DNA of 64,000 bases from Tretioscincus oriximinensis. Lineage: Eukaryota; Chordata; Lepidosauria; Squamata; Gymnophthalmidae. Under the pieces are notes generated by a model that ran no database searches, was not told the origin of the DNA, and worked only from the letters and a program-made list of their open reading frames with translations. Where the stretch lies: assembly GCA_022410635.1 (NCBI GenBank), contig JAJVDF010000451.1, forward strand, positions 425,330 through 489,329. Reading direction: 5' to 3'. Shown here piece after piece: positions 36,101 to 49,700 of the stretch (its first letter is position 1; every line of letters begins with the position of its first letter). The translations under genes were made by a program, and so were the position numbers.

Positions 36101-39100
36101 CCTTAGAAATTAACATTAATTTGTGCCTTTCGATTATAATTCTAGCCAAAATACAGAATGTCTTTTGATGGGTCTTAAGTATGACTACTTTGAGTGAGCT
36201 GTTNTAATGCAGAAGAATAAACTAATCTCACTTGCAAAAGAAAGGGTAATAGTGTGAAAGTTTCAGGGAGTAGATACTGATTAGACATTAGAAAAAAACC
36301 TTCATTGGGATAGGTGGTGACGGGAGGTGGTGAGTTCTCGTTCTGTGGAAATCTTCAAATAGAGGCTGGGTTGATGTAATGTATCCTGCATTGAGCAGGG
36401 AGTTAGACTGATGACCCCAGAGGTCTCTTCCAAATGTATCATTCCATTTTCTAGCTCAAGGATAAACAGGGCCTCTTAAGGCAGCAGAAGGTCATATATT
36501 TGCAGGGATCAGACATATTTTTCAATGAAATATAATTTCCTCTGTTACTTTGTTCAAGGTGTTAATGTTCACACTCAAACGTTGTCAGAGAAGTTAAGAT
36601 AATGTTACAGGAAGAGGCTCCAGAAGCATCCTAGGAAGGATTAAATTTGTATTTAGTGCTAAAAAGTTAGGAAAGGAAGGTCAAGATAGAAAACAAAGAA
36701 TCTGAAAAATGATATGGTTGGATGGCAGATTCCCTCTATAGAGAAATTCTATCCTACATCATTTTGTTATAGGCATCTATAACAAGGGATGAATGAAGAT
36801 TTTGAACTCTATGCNGCGTATCCTTAGCTTTGATATGTTTGCTTAAATAGTGAAATGGTGTACTTTTTCAGACTGGTGATCTCATAAGAGCATTACAAGA
36901 ACTAGAAAATGCAGCTTCTGGGGATGCAGCTGTTCATCAGAGAATAGCCTCATTACCTGTAGAAGTGCAAGATGCGACTTTGCTTGACAGAATAACAGGT
37001 AAGGTAACAGAATAGTAGATCAAAGCAAAACTTCTGTGATGGATTATTTATCACATTTTGAATTGATAAGTACTGCATTTTGTTTTTATTTTCTAGATAA
37101 AGAATCAGGTGAACAGCTTTCCAAAATGGTAGATGATGCGTGTATGCTGCTGGCAGATTACAATGGCAGGTTGGCGGCTGAAATAGATGATAGAAAACAA
37201 CTAACTCGAATGTTGTCAGACTTCCTGCGATGTCAAAAAGAAATTCTGTCTGAGAAAGAGCAAACGTTAGAAGTGCGTGAATTTGTTGTGGTAGTTCTAC
37301 TTTATAGCTTTGCTCCTTTATTTTGTTCAAACTATATTTTGATAAACTTTATAGTCTATTTTTTAAATCTTTTTCTTTCCAATAGATTTCTTCTATTACA
37401 AATTTGTGCACACCTAATGGCAAAAAATGTATTTGTTTAATTTTCTTTGAAAACTAAGGAGTTCAAGTCAGTATTTACTGTATATACTCGAGTATAAGCC
37501 TAGTTTTTAAGCACATTTTTTATGCTGAAAAGCCCCACTCGGCTTATGTATAAGTCTTGTCATTTAGCCAGTAAGGGCCTCAACACAAGAANCTCCTTCT
37601 CGNTTTTTTCTGCTCCACTGCTGCTGTGGAACTTGAAGTGGCCTTGACTGAAGAGAGGAGGAGGGATAAGGGACCGAACAAATCTGTATCACGGACTCCA
37701 CCCCTACTTNTTATGTCTGTGCTGCTGCCTGGGGAGGGCACCTCACCAGCACTGCCCTTTGGGGCTATTTCCATCNTTGGCTTGACCCCTCATCTCCCAG
37801 CTGCATGGAGAAGGAGGACTTCCAGCCCATCCTAGATGCTGAGGGCAGAGACAAGCCCAACTGTGACTTTTTTTACTCCCCCCCCCCCCCAGGTCTCCTA
37901 CTTTTCCCAGAAAGGGCAGCCATAGTCTACACTAGCATGTGGATGGCAAGCTCCAATTCTGAGATCCAGCTCTGAATAAGACTCGGTGAGGACAGCCAGG
38001 GTCTTAAATCAACTAATATCCTGACCCCACTGAGCTTTATTCTGGACTGCATCTCAGTACAGATCTTGGNCAACTACACATGCAGAACTATGGCAGCCCC
38101 ATGGGCCTGCTAAAGTCCACATTTGCATGTAGATAGCAAGCTCCAATTCTGAGGTCCCACCCTAGGTTTACACTTGAACCAGTAAGTTTTCCCAGATTTT
38201 TGTTGTAAAATTAGATGCCTTGGCTTCTATTCGGGTTGGCTTATATGTGAGTATATACGGTAAGTTGGCTTCAAGTACAGCTGATGTGCCCCTGTAGCCC
38301 ATAATTTCTTGGTCATTTTCACAGTCATGTATTTGGAGAACTGTATCCCTGAAATATTCAGTTGTGGTTCTATATAGGAGATACAGTTAACTTAAAAATT
38401 GAATTATCCTAATCCAGTGAAACAGATTGTGTAAGTGNTTTTCCCTAGAAAAGAACAACACTGAAGATTACAGTTCGTGCCAGGAAAGGGAACCATCACA
38501 AAAGTGGGGGGAGGCAACCTTTTTCTGTGGTTGCAACTATCAGTAAAGACTATTGGCAAGAATCATAATCTAAAGGTGCTTCTTCTGATAAAAGATGTTC
38601 ATTGGCAGCAGATTTTTTTCGCATTTACTTTCAAAGAATGGTCATGGGAACTGTTCTCATCTATTAGCTTAGGGNAATTTTTCTTTCATTTTGCACATCC
38701 CTAGGCAGAAGCATTCCTGCTTAACACTTGAACTATTCTGTAGTCAAATTGTGATCCAGGCCATAAAATTGATCTCTTTGTAACATTCTCATCCCAGCAA
38801 ATATTTTCCTTTTACAATTGCTGAGACGGTTCTAGCAGAAGACCTTGATGGGCAGTTTCAGCCACTCATCTATGGTGCTGCTTGCTTCTTATTTAGATAC
38901 ATATNATCTCTATGATCATGAATGCTTCTTTGTAAAAATGCCTTTAACGTGCATTTTGCAAATGCACATTTGCAAGATTCAGAGATGGAGTTAAATATCC
39001 ATCTTTCTCTTCCTTTTTTAAAAAGGTTCATTACCTGTTTCTTTGTAGTCTGTCAAAAGTCTTTTTTAGCTTGGTAGAAAAGAAACAGCATTCTCAGTTA

Positions 39101-42100
39101 TTATCAGCAGTATTTCCTGCTTACAGAAAGCTAAATTTGATATCACGTTCAGAGTTCCCCATTTGCAGTTTTGTGCATTATTTAGTTTAAAACAATAGCC
39201 AAAATTATTTAAAATACTGTGTTTTTCTTCAAAATACAGGGTGCTTCAAAAATGTATGCACACTTTGAACTTCCATTCGATGTACAGAATCAATGGTGAC
39301 TCATTAACATTTGTTATTTACNTTTTGTTTACATTGGACTTTAAGCTTTCTAATTTCCTGAAATGTAACTTTGTAGAACAGTAGAACAGTAAATAAATTT
39401 TCTATGGAAGTTCACAGGGTGTATACATTTTTTTTGAAGCACCCTGTATTGTTGGTGCTAGGAGAGTGATTATATAAGTTGCATCTTCCAACTGATTAAC
39501 ATAACTGATTATTTTAAACAGTGAAACGAATGCCAACATTAGTAACTAAAGTTCTTCTGATCTTCATGTAGGTAGGTATGGTTTATAATTTTGCTAGTAT
39601 GACTCATTTAACGTTTATCTAGCTTTTATTTCAGGTGAAAACATGGACTTCTATTGGACTTCCATTAATAACACATCCTGATCAAAATAAAATTCACAAT
39701 AAAAATCCTGTTTTGTCTCATGTTTTTAGAACCTGGAGATCCTGTAGCTGCTCCTGGTATATTTGGCTTATACCTGCCACATGTTGCAAACACTTGCTAA
39801 AAAAGAGGTTATTTAAAAGATCTTGGGCAGCTGAAAATTTAATTATATAATTGTTTTAATTTTTTTTCCTGTGGGTTTTGGACAGGTATATATGGGAGGG
39901 TTAATAGTTTGGCCATATTTTATCAAAAATAGTTCATTTATGGCTAACACCATTCAGAATTCATGTGGAATTCCAAGTGGTGACCATGGCTAGTTCATCC
40001 CTTATCTGTGAGAATTGGTGGTTGCAGACCATTCCCATCAGATGCAAATACTAGGGTTCCTACATGTAACCCAGGATAGGGCTTTGGACCTTAAATGACT
40101 ATGATGTTTCATGAAGGGGGACTTTTAAAAATCCAAAGCTGTATCCCAGATTTTGTGTGGGAACCTTAGCAAAAGATAAATAGTTCTGAACATTTGTAAC
40201 CTGGTTCCAGGGACAGCCCTATTCCTGAAGAGTTTGAACATGGTGATTTTCCCATTTGTTCCTCACCATAATTGGGTGAGAGAAACTACACACACACTAT
40301 CCATGGGCAGGGAAGCTGGATCCAAACTGGAAAGCATCACTTTAATTACTCAGCCATGAGACTTGTACTTTTCCCTTTGTTTCGTAGGATAGAGAGGGAA
40401 CCACTGAAAGGTTAGCTAGTATTTAGCTTGTTAAAATCAGTTTTGTGGGGTTTTAAATCAGCTCATGTCTCCTTAATTGGAGGTTACTTTAATTAGGCAG
40501 TATATTATGTTGATTAAGTCCTACATCAGTGCTTTTAACAGATGATGTAATTACTTATGCATTTATTTTTGCTTGCTTTATTCATTTCCACTATTTTCCT
40601 AGACAGCCTCTTGTAGGAAGTGAAATGAAGGAATAAACAGATTGTAATATTTATATCTGCAAGCAGGATTTAGTACGTGGGCATTTTTGTAGCAGGACTG
40701 GGCCCAGAAAATATTCAGCTGATTTTCTTTCAGTCATTTCTGAAGTTTGCTTGATCACTTGTCACTGTCAATGAACATGTCTGTAGTTTTCTTTTATACT
40801 TTTNAAGTTTGCTGTTTTGCTTCCTGTTAAGATGTTTGAAAGTTTTGCTGGCCACATAAAATTATCAATACTGATTTATAGATATAGATTAGTCTTTCCT
40901 CTAGATAAATGCTGGATAGATTTNGGAAAGGATTCAACATTCATGAAGGTTAGATGTATCAGTGGCTACTAGAATGACTGCTANGACTGTATCTAGGTTG
41001 GAGGCCTCTAAAAGTCAAGAGACTAATGGCTTTTAGAAGCCTCCAACCTAGATACAGTCTTAGCAGTGTGGAGAGGATTAATGTCTTCTGCTCAAGATGT
41101 ACAGAAGCAAGATAGAAAACAAGGGGTAGTAATAAATGGACAAGTCTCTGAGTGAAAAGAGTTGAGAACTAGGACCTTTGCTTTTCAATATAGTTAGATT
41201 GATATGGATGCCAAGGTAAATAGTGAAGTAGCCAGGTTCGCTGACGACANGNAACTGTTCAGGGTAGTAAAAACTGAAAGTGATTGCAAGGAGCTCCAGA
41301 GTGATCTATTGAAATTGTGGGAGTGGGCAACAAAGGGGCAAAGCACTTCAACTTCAGCAAGTACTAAGTTATGCACATTGGGGCAAAGAACCCCAATTAC
41401 TCCTACCACCTGATGGGAACCAAGGTTTTTGTGAGCAGGAAAAGGATCTTGGGAGTGTTGGTGGATAGTTCAACAAAGGTATTATCCCAGTGTGCAGCAG
41501 TAGGGAAAAAAAGCAAATTCAGTGTTCGGGACAATTAGGAAAGGAATTGAGAACATGTCAGCAAATGTTGTTTTGCCTCTTTATAAATCTGTGGTGAGGC
41601 CCCATTTTGAATACTGTGTACAATTCTGGTCACCACATCTCACAAAGGATATTGTGGAACCAGAGATGGTACAGAAAAGGGCAACAGGAATGATCAAGGG
41701 GCTGGAGCGCATCCATTATAAATCCAGCTGCATTGTCTGGGCATCTTCAGCCTCAAAAGATGACTTGAGAGGGGATTTGATTGAAGTGTATAAAATCATG
41801 CATGGGATCGGTAAGGTGAATAGAGAAAAAATGTTTTCTCTGTCGTACACCGCTAGGACAAGGGGGCATTCCTTGAAACTGATGGGTAGAAGAGTGAGGA
41901 CAGACAAGGGAGTGCATTTTTTCGCCCAGAGGGTCATTGACCTTTGGGATTCACCTCCAGAAGAGGTGATGGTAGCTAACAGCATGGATAACTTTAAGAG
42001 AGGATTAGACACATTAGTTCATGAACACCAAGGGTATAAATAGCTACTAGGATGATGTCTTGATGCTGCCTCCAAGATGCTGCAGGGCATCGGCAACAGG

Positions 42101-43679
42101 TGCATATTTTGCCTTCTTCTGTTCCTGAGTCCACTAATGATGAATGGCATTACATCACTAATGATGTAACGGCATTTTCANTTGTCTCTTACAAAGTGAA
42201 GAGCAAAAAAAATAATTCCCCAAAGAAAAACACTAATTGTATTTCAGTAAAGTAGTTTAAAAAATCAATCAAATTCATATGCATACCAAACCCCCACAAA
42301 TAATATGAATAAAAAGTTCACTGTGGTAAACAAACTAAATCCACCCGGATGGTAAAAAATCATTCTAAAGGCTGTGGCCAAAAGAAATCCGTGAAATTCC
42401 AGGAAGGTTTAGTGGAAAAGAAAACTCCCTCTGATGATAATATTCTGAAAAATCCAGAAGTCCTGCAGCCACTAAATTGCAAGTATCGGGTAGAAATGAA
42501 AACACATAATAGCTAAAAACACATAAAAANTATACTAATAAAAATACAATGCAATATATTATAACATATTAAAAGGACTTACATGATTTCNAAATATACA
42601 TAAAATATCTTGACATTGAGACATGTAGACATCTTCATTCTACATGAAGACTCAGACGTCTTTTTAATAAATTNCAGTTATAATCCTTCAAAGTTCCAAC
42701 CATCATCATAGGAAAGCAATCTCAAAGTAAAATCCTATTTGTGGGTCTATGTAAAGTTTTCCCCCCTCATAAAACAAAATCAGAAAAAATGCTTTAAGGG
42801 ATTGTATTTTTTCTTGCTATTCTTTCTATTTCCCTCGTTTTCTCTGGATTTTTTGTGAGTTTATTCTTGCAAAATGTACACATTTAGGTTCAGGTTTTTA
42901 TATTTGCTAGCAGACTTAGAACACTTTGTGGTACTAAAGATATCCTTGAAACATAAAACATAACAAGATTGTATTTTTTAAATTTGTGACTTTGGAAAGG
43001 TTCAGAAAAGGCAGCACCTAACATTTTCTGCAACAACAAATACTTAGCCAGTGTCAGACCTTGATTGGACATGTACTACTAGTGAAAATGAATAAGAAAT
43101 TAAAACAAAGTCCAGAATTACTATATTGTGAGTACAAGTTGATATAAGTTTAATGATTAGTCTATTGACCATATCATGCAAAAATAGAATAAAATACATA
43201 TGGGATTCTTCTAAAACCTTATTAAAACCATTATTAAAATTCTATTTCGGAATCATTGCGGCTCGTATTCTGGGAGCCTTGGAAATAAATAAGGCTACCC
43301 TTCATAACCTGCATGCCTGGACTGGATGGTGCCAAGAGACCATTTTTAGAAGTGGAACTTGCAGTTAGGCTAGGCTCCCACCTTAGGAAATAGGAGTCTG
43401 TAATGTAGCACCATAGAGACAAAATTTTCTAAATTTTCAAATCAATTTGCGTTTTGTGTTGAATAAAGGTGAATTTCTCCCTATTTTCTGAAGAACTGGG
43501 TAGCAGTTTTGTCCAGAGATTTGTGGTTCTCATTGGGAGAAGGTGTATACTACTGTAGGTGTCTTTGGAATAAGATGGATACCAAGACCAGTGATGTCCC
43601 AAATCTACTTATCAGTGGTGGTCCTCTAATAATAAAAAATTCTGAGTCAAGAATGATAGAAAGTTCTTCAGTCCTTTAG

Positions 43680-43718
<39 letters not shown>

Positions 43719-46700
43719 AATAGTAATTAAAGCTGAAGAAATAAGCTAACTTCAAAAACTGTCATTAAGCATGAGCAATGAATAATCTGAACAAAAGGAA
43801 GGGAGTTTCTAGCGTTTTGTGTCAAGTAGTGTATACGGATAGCTGGCAGAAGACTGGCTGTCAGGAAAAGTTTCTTCCCTTGGAGCCAAAATTGCTGATT
43901 TAAGGAAGCAGAGAAAGAGAGTCAGGCATTTGGACTGCTTGAAGGACGTACACAGGCAATGGAAGGGAGACCACCTTGTAGTGGGTGATTCAATTATTAG
44001 ATATACAAAGAGATGGGCATGTGTTGGATGTGATGACTGCATGGTGACTTGCTGGATGGAAAGATTGCAGATATCACAATGCACCTGGATAGGCTGGTAG
44101 CCAGTGCCAGAGAGGAGCCTGTAGTCACAGTACGTTTCTGTAAAAATAAGAAAAAATAATTAGGGAATCCCAGAAGTCAACTTTAAGCTGGTAATAAGAA
44201 AACTGAAGTCCAAATTCCAAGGTTGCATTCTCAGTAACACTAACCACTCTACAAGTAGAGCCAGCTAGACATGCAGAACTCAGAAACGTCAGTGCCCAGA
44301 GGTAACGGAAAAAGTTTTAGATTTGCTAGGAACCAATATAGAACCAAAGTACTGTAAAAAGGTTAGAACATAAGAAGAGCCATAATAGATTGGGCCAGAG
44401 CCCATCTGGTCCAGCATTCTGTTTCATACTGAGGCCCACCAGATGCACCTGGGCAGTCTGAACAGATGAAAGCAAAAGAGCACCTGTTCATGATGGTATG
44501 CGGAACAGTTTCCAAATTGATCTTGTAGAAAGCTGCCAGGAAAACAAGGACTGAACTTTTACTTATCTGAAAAAGGGATAAAGTTCATAGAAATGGTAGT
44601 TAATTGTTCCCTAGAGGAGATGACCATGGAACCTACCAGGAGAAAGAGAATAATGGTCNTAAGTAATGTCACTGTAATTGACCCAATATAAATCAATTAT
44701 CACAATATAACATCAGTGTAAACAGGGAGAGTAAAACNCAGCACAATCTAACACAGAGACCTTCAACTTCCATAATTTCACCCAAAATGAGGATAATAAT
44801 GAAAAGGAATTTTTAAAGAAAAGTGAAAGAAGCCCAAACACTCCAGTGCAACTAGGGCAAAACGCAGTTACTCCTACAAAGTTTTTTGGGAGACAAGCTT
44901 TTTGTGGCAGATCCCCCCAAAACTGAAAAGGAATCTTGGTGCTGTTGTTGACAACTCAAATGCTAGGTAGAAGAAAATAGTTATTATTATTAATTAATAT
45001 TAATAATAATAATAATAATCTTAATCTTAATCTTATTACTTATTAATATTAATAATTAATATTAATAATTAATATTAGTAATTAATAATTAATAATAATA
45101 AATCTTCTCAAGTAGAGAAAAATTACTAGGGGAGCAAGATGCATCTGGTTAACTAGTATTATAAAAATGTATAACAGGCGAGGAAACCATTGTCTCTGTT
45201 AAGTCCCTTGTCGATGAACTGGAATTTGTCGATGTATTCCAGTTCTGCTGCTTCTCTTCCAAATCTTCCTTTGTAGCTTTTTTAGTTCTGAGGTCTGAGA
45301 TAGAATGTCCGGAAGATTGAAGTGTTCTGCAATAGGTTTCTGTGTGATGAATATCAGATTTGTGTCCATTTATTCTCTTGCGTAGGGACTATCCTGTTTG
45401 CTGAAGGGCATTGTTGGCAGAGAATGAAATACAGCACATTAGAATATGAGCAAGGAAAAATGCCTCTAATATTGTGGGTGATGTGATTTAAGTCCCGTGA
45501 TCTTGCTCCCCTAGGCATTTCCCTCTACTTGAAAGGATTAACTTCTGCTACTTAGCTGTTTTTCTCCCCTAGAGTTAATCCCCATATCACATAGTCCCTT
45601 AACATCAGAAGAAGTAGACGTGTCAATGAAAGCTCATGCCACCTACCTTTTTCTTATTAGTATTCAAGCGCCATAAGCCCCCTTGCTGGACTTTCTACTA
45701 AGACATTAGTTCCCTAGGATTTGAAAAAGTAAACGTATATATGAAAGCTCATTCTTCCTACCTTAGGCAGAATGAACTTTCATTCTGTGTGATGTTTTTT
45801 CTATCACACAACANAAGCACCAGAAGAACTGTTGGGTAGAAAAGTGAGAACAGACAAAGGAAAGTATTTTTTCACCCAGAGGGTCATCGGCCTGTNNAAT
45901 TTACTTCCTGAAGAGGTAGTGGTAGCTAACAGCTTGGATAGCTTCAAGACAGGACTAGACAGGTTTATGGACACCAAGGGTAAAAATGGATACTAGGCTG
46001 GATGTCTGGATGTTGCCTCCGGGATGGAGCAAAAGGCAGGACTCCTGAAATACCATTTGCAGGGAGTTATGAACAGGTGCATATTTTGCTCTCCTCTGTT
46101 CGGACTGCCCAGGTGCATCTGGTGGGCCTCTGTGTGACACAGAATGCTGGACTAGATGGGCTGTGGCCTGATCCAGTATGGCTCTTCTTATGTTCTTATG
46201 TTCTTACNTTTCTCTTGCTTATCTCTGTTAGAAGAATAGCAATGAGATATAATCCAACAAGTGACTAAGGCCATATTTATGCCTCAATGAAATAACTAGA
46301 TTCTGTGGTCAGAATGAAACATAAAAATTATAAGCAGGATAATCTATTGGAGTTTGGCATTAAAAATTGAAAATGGAAGGCAGTTTTACTATATGGCCCT
46401 AACAGTCATAATGAGGCTGAAGAATAACTCATTGATTGCTGTCATTGCATTGACATTTTTTAATAACAAATATGGGTGATAATTGTATGGCATGATGTCC
46501 AGATAGGGTCAATAGAATCATAGATGTTCGAAGGGACCTCCAGGGTCATCGGGTCCAACCCCCTGCTCGATGCAGGATTCATTAAACCATCCCAGACAGA
46601 TNACTGTCCAGTCTCTGTTTGAAGACTTCCAGGGAAGGCGAACTCGCCACCCCGTGGCAAATAGTTCCACTGGTTTATCCCCCTGAATAATCCACTTGAA

Positions 46701-49700
46701 ATCCACCATTTACCTCATCAGATTGTTATATAAACTGGAAGATTGTGGAATTTAAATTTGGATCATCTGTTTTCCACTGTCATAAGAACATAAGAACATA
46801 AGAAGAGCCATACTGGATTAGGCCACAGCCCATCGAGTCCAGCATTCTGTGTCACACAGAGGCCCACCAGATGCACCTGGGCAGTCCGAACAGAGGAAAG
46901 CAAAATATGCTGCTCCTGTTCGTGACTCCCTGCAAATGGTATTTCAAAAGTCCTGCCTGTTGCTCCATCCCGGAGGCTACATCCAGACAACTATCTATAA
47001 CTATCAAATCAGCAGGAAGGCTGAATAGTAGATAGTTTTGACAGGAAATTGTGAAAATGCGGGACAAAGGAATCTGATATTGACAGCAAACAATCCAATG
47101 CCATTTGGGAGGAAGGACTACTGGGCTTCCATTTGACAACCAGCAAACAAAATGGCTGGTATGTTTTAGTAAGCTATCCTNTGATTTAAACTCTGTGTAA
47201 ATAAATAAATCTGTAAATAAATCTGAAGAGACAAAATCATCAACTTTTGTACAGCTTAACTAGCTGGTTAAAAGTTTGGGATTGTTGTCAAAACCTGTCA
47301 GTTTAAGATCGAAGTTTAAATCCTCATTCCAAGAAAGATTACATCATAAGATAAACATCTAAATAAATAAAAAAAGTTGTGGCAATCATCACTCCCACCA
47401 ATGAAAAAGCAAGGGAGCTTAAAACCCACCTCCCTACGTTGCTCTTTGGTTGATTGCCCACTAGCCACATTTAAAATAGCAGCAACATGTCAAAATGAAC
47501 CCCAAAGGTGTTTGCTCCAAACNCACGCAGCAGCATTTGCAGAAGTGCCTGGAGAAACATGGTAGTCAATTTCAGAGAAATAGCCGTGTTAGTCTAGTAG
47601 AAAGCCCAGTAAAGGAGCTAGCAGCACTTTGAGACTAACTTGAGAACAGTGGTTGGCATAAGCTTTCGTAGACACGTCTACTTCTTCAGATGCTGAGGGA
47701 CTAATGTCAGGGTCAGGTATGGAGAAACATGGCCGCACGATACATCACCAGAAGAACTTGGCGGCCTCAGCTCCTTGTACCCCATCCCATCTTCCCTCGC
47801 ATGTTCACCTGCTCCCCTCCCTCTGCCACTCATCAGCAGTAAATACACCAACTTGCCCTTCTGCTCAGTCCAGCCTTCCGCTATGGCACCACTGCTGCCA
47901 GCTGCATAGCAGTCTCCTCCTCTTGCTCCTTGGCCAGCCAGCGAGCCTGCTCCACCCTCCCTACCTGCCACCCAGAGGTAAGATCACTGCTGGTAGTGGC
48001 AACATGGTGTGGGGGTGGACTAAGCAGAACGGTGAGCAGGCGAGTTTACTGCCAGCAACCAGCATCTGTAATGCAGTGTGGCACCAGCAAGGAAGGAAGG
48101 GGGCAGAGCAGAGCCTCTCCTGCATGCGCCGTGCTGCATTACATAGACACAGCAGGGCTTAATCCACTAGTTTAAAATAAAAACCACTGAATCACATTTT
48201 CACCATGGCTGGGCTACATTACAAAGAAACCGAATCGAAGGCCCAATGAAGAGGTACATTTTTGCAAAGCATTGAAAACCACAGTTGCTGGAGCTTTATG
48301 TATTTCCCAGGAGACTATTAATCAAAAATGGGAGGTCACTATGGAAAATACTTTTCCACGTGCCACAATCCCTCAAAGTCTGAGAATAATAGAACTTTAA
48401 GCTCTTAAGACGTGGGCAAATTAACATTTGGGGTCCAAGACATGTCAATATGAACACCTTAAATCAGCCTCAGTAACCACTGAAGTGTAATTCGCCAAAC
48501 CCTTCCATCAATAATAATGCAGCATCACATAGATGTCTAATCCAATGTCTAATCATAGAGGTTACCAGAACATAGATCACTGGTTGAAACTGTCAAACTA
48601 ATCAGAAATGGAGAAAAGCACTCCTGGTCACTGCTGTCACATAAGCCCTGAGAGACAGCAGTGAATCCATACCGCCCCCCACTCCCCCGAAAACACATCA
48701 AATGCNACCAGGCTGGGAAACAACCATATCAAGAATCAGGTGCCATTTAACTTCCTGGAATCAAGACCTTGTAACACACAGCATTTTGTCTGGATACAAT
48801 TTCAATTTGTTGCCCATGTCCCAATCATTGTCTTCTCCTAGCAACACCACAAGTGATTCAACCGATTCAGACTGAACAGAGATATGGAAGTGGATGTTTT
48901 TTTACATACTGGCAGTACCTCACTCCATATCTTCTGATGACTTTTTCCAGTAACTGCATGGGAGCTTCTAGGGCTGAACAAAAGATCACCACAACTATAT
49001 TTCGTTACCTATATTAAAAATAACGGGAGGAGAACAGTTTAGAACCACANCAATTCCAGTCTCCAAAGTCCACTAGGATACCATGGTCAATATTATCAAA
49101 AGCTGGTATTATAAAAAAAAAACCTGTGTCGTATTGCCCATATCCATTTTCCAAATGAATCTGTACTCTATTCTTTGCCCTGAAACCAGGCTGAAGTGGA
49201 TCACGATAACCTGTTTCCTCCAAAACTTTATTATTTTGTTGAAATACTAGCAACTGAATGGTCATTGTTAAATATTTCAAGATCCAGGGAGGCCTTCTTC
49301 GCGAACCAATGTACCACCGTGTCCTTAAATGCTATTGGCACCTCCCTCTCCATCCCTAAGTCATTTATAACTACCTAAACACACTCATTCATAAACTCTC
49401 AGTTAGCTATAATTAGCCACACTTGACAAGAATTATACAGGCAAGAGAAAAGCTAAAAATTCTTCAGCATCTGAAGAATATATGTATACCACAACTGAAA
49501 TACTGGTACATAAATCAGTGCTGTAGTTTCCACGATGGTTTCTTTAAACTGATTCATTTTTCGTGATGGGTTTTCTGTTTATATATCAGTGCAGTTCAAT
49601 ATTACTTTAAATACAATAGAACATTTTTAAAATTTGTGTAATATATTATTATTAGAGTATTATTCTAGGATTTCTTGGTTTTTGGATAATAGTAAATCCA

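Noticed and set aside
37036..37440. 134-codon open frame overlapping RPRD1A exon 6
   Set aside because: It is exon 6 extended by intron on both sides; splice sites at 37096/37097 and 37272/37273 fit the family, and the extra residues have no homology.
47704..48162. 152-codon open frame, Leu/Ser/Pro-rich
   Set aside because: It lies inside a Helitron-like element across a nested Penelope junction, has overlapping frames on both strands, and its GC-rich translation is low complexity.
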